Part shown: positions 59,859-64,000 of the stretch, in pieces | Position numbering within the stretch: position 1 is the first letter of the stretch | How the letters are laid out: each line of letters opens with the position of its first letter | DNA from: Cyanidiococcus yangmingshanensis | Lineage: Eukaryota > Rhodophyta > Bangiophyceae > Cyanidiales > Cyanidiaceae | Direction of reading: 5' to 3' | DNA length: 64,000 nt | NCBI GenBank assembly: GCA_013995675.1 | Contig: VWRR01000001.1 | Coordinates: forward strand, 558,001-622,000 | Translations under genes and position numbers: made by a program | The notes under the pieces: model-generated | What the model was told of the DNA's origin: nothing | The model's database searches: none | Seen by the model: only the letters and a program-made list of their open reading frames with translations

Positions 59859-60906
59859 GGAAGCCGTGTGCGCACGGATGGTCTCGAAGGTTCAGAAACA
59901 GTCCTACTGTCGCCCAAATGCACGCCCCGCCGTCTACAACGAACGGTTCCTGACGACCCTGAACGTCTGGAGTCTTCGCGCGCTTCGCTGTGCAGCACAA
60001 CGCTTGGTCGCGAGGCGAAAGATGAATCCGTCGGATTCGTCCCCGGTTGCTACTGTCCTGCACCGGGCCAGGTTTGTTGGATCACAAATTGCTTCGGGGA
60101 GTTGCAATGCTTCGAAAAAGGGCAAAGTCAGGAATATCTATGGCCAATTCATTTCTATTGAGGAAGCCTTTGTAAGATTTCGCGCTTGTGTTTCCAAGAA
60201 AGGGTCGATGCAGGTCATGGTTGTTGCAACGACCTGCCTCTGGGTCTTGCGTACATCCTCCCGATTCATGCTTCAGGTGAAGGTGCCTGAAGAAGCGATC
60301 CTGGCGCATTTGACAAGGAAGGTCAAAAGATCAACCATTTTCGTGCCATCTCCTGGACAAAGAAGAACAAATGCTCCATAAATGCCTTTGATGAGTGGCC
60401 GGACCAGATTTACGAACGTTCAACGACAGCAATCATGACTCGGAATTTCAAGGATCGGCTGGACCATGACACATACGCCAACGCTCACTCCAGGAGAATG
60501 ACACGAATGACGATACCTCGTCGAAGCCAAACATGCTTCACGAGGGCGAGCGTGTAGGTGACGACATCAGTCGTAATCGAGTCTCCTTAAAGTCGGCAGC
60601 CTCGTCATCAACGATATGCTCGAGGTTTTCGCCGATTAGAGCCGGCAGCCGACGCTCCCTAATGACAGCAACCCTGCATTACACAAGTCGGATCGGGTTG
60701 TATCATGGACACGCCACACCTAGGTCGGCCGACGGGACCAGTGTCGAGCTGAGTATCTCTCCTGCCTGCCAGTCGCCCTGGATCGAGAACGAAGCGGCTC
60801 AAGTCAGCGATGGTTTGCGAACAACGAGAATGGGGACCACCAAGAGACGAGTTCACCGAGCTTCCAATCGATGGATAACAAGTCCAATTCGCTCTTTTTC
60901 ACCGGT
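59859..60906. other. intergenic, no gene recognised
   Basis: About 1 kb. A 207-codon plus frame (59758-60381) is mostly antisense to the neighbouring gene at its 5' half and basic throughout; it was rejected as a gene. Confidence 0.45.
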
Positions 60907-61980
60907 TTACACAGATGATGAAGTGCTGCCCTTGTCGTTTCGGTTACCCTCCGAATGCTCTCCATGAGGTTGACTCGCTGCCGTTGATGGAGCGTCTTGT
61001 GCGGGCGTCGACGGCCCTGGGCCTATGGACACTGCACAAACAGCAGCGCGAATAAGCATCCCTTCGGGTGATCCATCGCTTGCTGTCTGAGCGGTGCTCG
61101 CATCCCGCAAAAAGTAACCTTTCTGGAACACCTGGGTGATAATACCCTCTGGCTGCTCCGTTGACTCAACTCTCTGGATCGCCTCATGTAGCTTGGGGTC
61201 AAATTGCATACCCATCGGATCCACTGTTTCGACACCCATCTTTGAGAATGCATCGAGCACTTGTTTGCACAGCACCTGATAGGATTGTTGGATCTTCTGC
61301 GCTTCCTCGCTTTGCGGCTTTAGGCTCTGCGCTGCCCGGTCAAAATTGTCTATCGCAGGAAGAAGCGTCTGCACCGCCCGCATTCGTCCACGCAACTCCT
61401 CTTGCTGTTTTTCTCGAGCGACTCGCCGGCGAAAGTTATCAAACTCTGCGGCCAAACGCAAGACTGAGTCCCGTTCCGAGTCTGCTGCGTGTCGTGCTGC
61501 CTGGAGCTCCTCCCGTAGCGACTCCAATTCCTTCTCCAGTATTTCAATTTTGCGCTTCAGAAACGGCGGCGAATTGAGTAGATCTTCTCCCTCTGTCGAC
61601 TCCTCATCCCCAGTGCGATCCTCGTGTGACAAGTGTACTTCGTCCTCGGCTTGGTTGCCACGCTCTGTGTGAGCCTCATTCGTCTCGTCACCTGAGGCGT
61701 TTCCCTGACCCTCCGACGACGAAGGCGTTTCCTTTGCAGACTGTTGCTCGCCCTTCTGCCGGTCCGCCTCTCCCCCCAAAGCCATCATCCAGGATGTCCC
61801 AGAATGCACTTTCAGAGAGAATCGTCCGAAACTTACCCGTCTAACACCGAGACGACGGCAGGTCGAAAAACGTCCACGCCACAGTACATATCGCGATCCG
61901 GTATACGTTTCCGTAGCATCAGTCAATACTGGCACAAATGCAAGCAGTTTCGCTTTTCGATGAGCCGTGCTTCGATCCAT
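60907..61980 (-). CDS. GrpE: GrpE co-chaperone, plastid-type
   Basis: Nucleotide exchange factor for DnaK/Hsp70. It has 357 residues. A presequence of about 65 residues is followed by an acidic, Glu/Ser-rich linker. The long coiled-coil helix (FLKRKIEILEKELESLREEL) leads to the GrpE signature LAAEFDNFRRRVAREKQQEE, LLPAIDNFDRA, LCKQVLDAFSKMGVETVDP, FDPKLHEAIQRV and ITQVFQKGYFLRD. Cyanobacterial/plastid GrpE share the GVETVDP-type wording. The C-terminus has a Pro/Ser tail. Head to head with NOP9, 267 bases between starts. Confidence 0.93.
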   Translation of the reverse strand: MDRSTAHRKAKLLAFVPVLTDATETYTGSRYVLWRGRFSTCRRLGVRRVSFGRFSLKVHSGTSWMMALGGEADRQKGEQQSAKETPSSSEGQGNASGDETNEAHTERGNQAEDEVHLSHEDRTGDEESTEGEDLLNSPPFLKRKIEILEKELESLREELQAARHAADSERDSVLRLAAEFDNFRRRVAREKQQEELRGRMRAVQTLLPAIDNFDRAAQSLKPQSEEAQKIQQSYQVLCKQVLDAFSKMGVETVDPMGMQFDPKLHEAIQRVESTEQPEGIITQVFQKGYFLRDASTAQTASDGSPEGMLIRAAVCAVSIGPGPSTPAQDAPSTAASQPHGEHSEGNRNDKGSTSSSV

Positions 61981-62247
61981 AACTCGTTACAGTCACCAGA
62001 AGCAGAACGAGGCTCGGTCAAAAACACACAGTAACTGACGTAACTGGTAACTGGGGGGTTATCCTGTGAACAGAACGTCTATGCAGCGCGTCGTCGACGG
62101 ACGTCGGGCGGCGTCCAAGACCGTCTTCGCACGACAAGTAGTTTGCTAGAAGCGTCTCGCAAACGCTGTCGCTTCAGATATCTTGCTTTTTCTTCAAGAA
62201 GTGATCCTGAGGAGCGGTCGAGTAACCAAGAATGCCCCGAGCTTGTT

Positions 62248-64000
62248 ATGAACAAGAAGGCTGCCTGTGGTTTTGATGCTGCGGCTTGTTTAGGCAAACA
62301 AGGCGACCGGATGCGACGCTCGAGGACGAAGCGTACTGCACCGAGTCGAGCACTCCAGCCATACCTGGAGGAACTACTGAGGCACGTTCTGGAGTTGCAG
62401 CACGGAATTGATAAACTTCGCGACGAAGATGAGGCGCAGGATCAAGGAGCGCTGCTGGATACGCTGTGCACGAATATGTTGGTAGAGTTGAACGGGAAGC
62501 AGGTTCACGTTCTTCGTGACCCAGTCAACGCTCGTCTTGTGGAGCAGCTGCTTGGTCTGCTGCTTGCGAATGGGAACGGGACAACTGCAGAGATAGCGGG
62601 CCGCACCGCAAGTGCTATCTCCTGTTTTCTAGGCGGGCCGAGTCGGGCATCTGGCTCGCTTTCTAATGCCATTGCACCCTGGATGCAGCCTCTGCTAACA
62701 GATGCAAACGGGAGTCATGTGCTCCAGAAACTTCTCTGGCGCCTTACCGAACCTGATCTGAATCAAGTGTGCACCAAGGCGCTGCGTGATGATGTCGACA
62801 GCGATGCCCGGACGTGCGAGTTGGCCGCAGTGTTGCCTCCGATGCAGATCGTGAAAGACACACTGGGGGCGCTCTGTGATTGGTGGTTTGCTCCAAGCGA
62901 CGCTCCAGAGCTTGTACCGCTCAATCAGCGAGGATGCTGGTTTGCCACTTTGATGCACCCAAGTGGAACGCACGTTTTGCGGGCGTTCTTGTTGGCTATC
63001 AGCGCGTTGCCAGCACGAAGATTTGGCCCCGTCCAGTGCTGGCACGCTCATTTTCTGGACCAGTTTTTGAGTGGAACGCAGCCGATTGCATCAACACCGT
63101 TCTACCCCGAACTCATCGAGTCGAAGATCGCACCGGCCTTGGCTCGTCTGCCGGTGGCATCCCGTCGACGTCTGGCGCGATGTGCACCTGCCTCTGCAAC
63201 GCTGCAAGTATTACTGCTGGCGGCATTGCACGTCTTTCGCCGGACGCAGGGAAGAACGCCTGATCTGAACTCAGGCGCGAACACAAACCCCAATCATCTT
63301 CAGGCCGTGAGGAGTTGCTGGGAAAAGTTGATCCGCGGCATATTGGAGACAGCTAGACGAGACCTATTGGAAGATCCGGCAGCTAGCCGCTTATTGGAGC
63401 TCGCCCTCCGTTGCGCTCGGGTGAAGCTGGGCCCCTATTCGCGCCGAGCTTCAGGATACTGCACTGATTTACTGCCATTTTACGAGTCTCATATGGCCGG
63501 TGCCGATCGCCTCCGTCGCCTCGTGATGCACCCTCAAGCCAACTATTGTGTGCAGGGACTGCTTTACGGAGCGGATATGGTTCTGCTTCAGCGCATGCTT
63601 CTTGATGATGAGCTACTGGAGAGCGTCATTGCCACTGGCGAAGGATGGGCCAGCCGATCGGGTCACGACCGCAGCGGTGTGGTCTATACCGCACTGAAAG
63701 CCGTTCTACAAATCGGCGCCGAGTCGAGTGCGGATGCAGCTCGTTTGGTGGGGCGAACAATCGACGCGGTTGAACGAGGCCTCGGCATGCACGCAACGGA
63801 CATGACTCGTTGTCGAGAGCAAATTGTTCCTCGGCTCATGCAGGTACTCTTTGCGAGCCAGCGGCGACGGATTTTCAGCCGCAGAGTCACTCAACAGTCT
63901 GAGGATGACGCGTCATCGGCATCAAACGATGGTGCCGCGGAGCCTCCAACCCGTCGCACCATATACAGCTCACTGCTCGTGCAGCTCTTGGTTCATCATT
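62248..64000 (+). CDS. NOP9: NOP9-like pumilio-repeat nucleolar protein, 3' truncated by window
   Basis: NOP9 binds the 18S pre-rRNA and controls cleavage during small-subunit assembly. The frame is open to the end of the window without a stop. Recognisable pumilio-type repeat pieces: DANGSHVLQKLLWRL, LMHPSGTHVLRAFLLA, VMHPQANYCVQGLLYG and SGHDRSGVVYTALKAVLQ. These have the PUF helix wording (ASHVLE, NYVVQ) but degenerate, as in NOP9. A start at Met 62248 (MNKKAACGF) or 62311 (MRRSRTKRT, basic) is possible; the second looks more natural. At least 563 residues are visible. Confidence 0.8.
   Translation, partial: MNKKAACGFDAAACLGKQGDRMRRSRTKRTAPSRALQPYLEELLRHVLELQHGIDKLRDEDEAQDQGALLDTLCTNMLVELNGKQVHVLRDPVNARLVEQLLGLLLANGNGTTAEIAGRTASAISCFLGGPSRASGSLSNAIAPWMQPLLTDANGSHVLQKLLWRLTEPDLNQVCTKALRDDVDSDARTCELAAVLPPMQIVKDTLGALCDWWFAPSDAPELVPLNQRGCWFATLMHPSGTHVLRAFLLAISALPARRFGPVQCWHAHFLDQFLSGTQPIASTPFYPELIESKIAPALARLPVASRRRLARCAPASATLQVLLLAALHVFRRTQGRTPDLNSGANTNPNHLQAVRSCWEKLIRGILETARRDLLEDPAASRLLELALRCARVKLGPYSRRASGYCTDLLPFYESHMAGADRLRRLVMHPQANYCVQGLLYGADMVLLQRMLLDDELLESVIATGEGWASRSGHDRSGVVYTALKAVLQIGAESSADAARLVGRTIDAVERGLGMHATDMTRCREQIVPRLMQVLFASQRRRIFSRRVTQQSEDDASSASNDGAAEPPTRRTIYSSLLVQLLVHH

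Noticed and set aside
59758-60381. 207-codon plus-strand frame
   Set aside because: Its 5' part is antisense to the organelle membrane protein gene; composition is basic throughout, with no domain.
1-64000. CRISPR arrays, insertion sequences, LTR or non-LTR elements
   Set aside because: No regularly spaced repeats, terminal repeats, transposase or reverse-transcriptase motifs seen on either strand.

Overview
Organism. The window looks like nuclear DNA of a unicellular red alga, most likely Cyanidiophyceae (Cyanidioschyzon/Cyanidiococcus-like). This is inferred from three observations. Eukaryotic housekeeping genes (eS17, uS2, LSm1, NC2-alpha, ZNHIT1, METTL1, NOP9, SFT2) lie beside nuclear genes for proteins that look plastid-targeted (GrpE, ribosome recycling factor, RimP, FabD, an HCF107/MBB1-like HAT protein, a Tic110-like protein). 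No gene needs an intron. Gene density is about one per 1.6 kb on both strands, with mid-range GC. No mobile element, rRNA operon or CRISPR array was seen.

Layout. 0-7 kb: bZIP factor, an adenylate kinase fused to a thiamine-type Nudix hydrolase, tRNA-Lys(CUU), START-domain protein. 7-16 kb: two unrecognised proteins, a SOQ1-type HAD hydrolase, cystathionine gamma-lyase, an RluA-family pseudouridine synthase, RimP and a LYR protein. 16-27 kb: LSm1, methionine aminopeptidase, NC2-alpha, ZNHIT1, a Tic110-like protein and SFT2. 26.3-30 kb is gene-poor and holds one small secreted Cys protein. 30-46 kb: eS17, a membrane alpha/beta hydrolase, a DUF1764 protein, tRNA m7G methyltransferase, a cyclin-like protein, uS2, a Golgi-type glycosyltransferase, NAD-isocitrate dehydrogenase and monodehydroascorbate reductase. 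46-64 kb: HAT-repeat protein, an alpha-carbonic anhydrase with a lumen-type presequence, a degenerate homoserine-dehydrogenase-like protein, RRF, FabD, GrpE and NOP9 (cut by the window end).

How the genes relate. There are no operons. Several pairs are divergent over short shared promoters: CTH/pseudouridine synthase, LSm1/MetAP and GrpE/NOP9. The themes are plastid gene expression and biogenesis (RRF, RimP, GrpE, Tic110-like, HAT protein, FabD), cytosolic translation and ribosome assembly (eS17, uS2, NOP9, METTL1, tRNA-Lys), sulfur/Asp-family amino-acid metabolism, and redox/photoprotection (MDHAR, SOQ1-type HAD).

Main caution. Ten genes have a conserved reading frame broken at 14 places. 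At every place the repair is to remove one base, and at 13 of 14 that base can come from a run of 2-5 identical bases. Uncorrected homopolymer over-calls are the likeliest cause, but +1 translational frameshifting is not excluded from sequence alone. The biologically most unusual items are the adenylate kinase-Nudix fusion and the homoserine-dehydrogenase-like protein that has lost its catalytic Asp.
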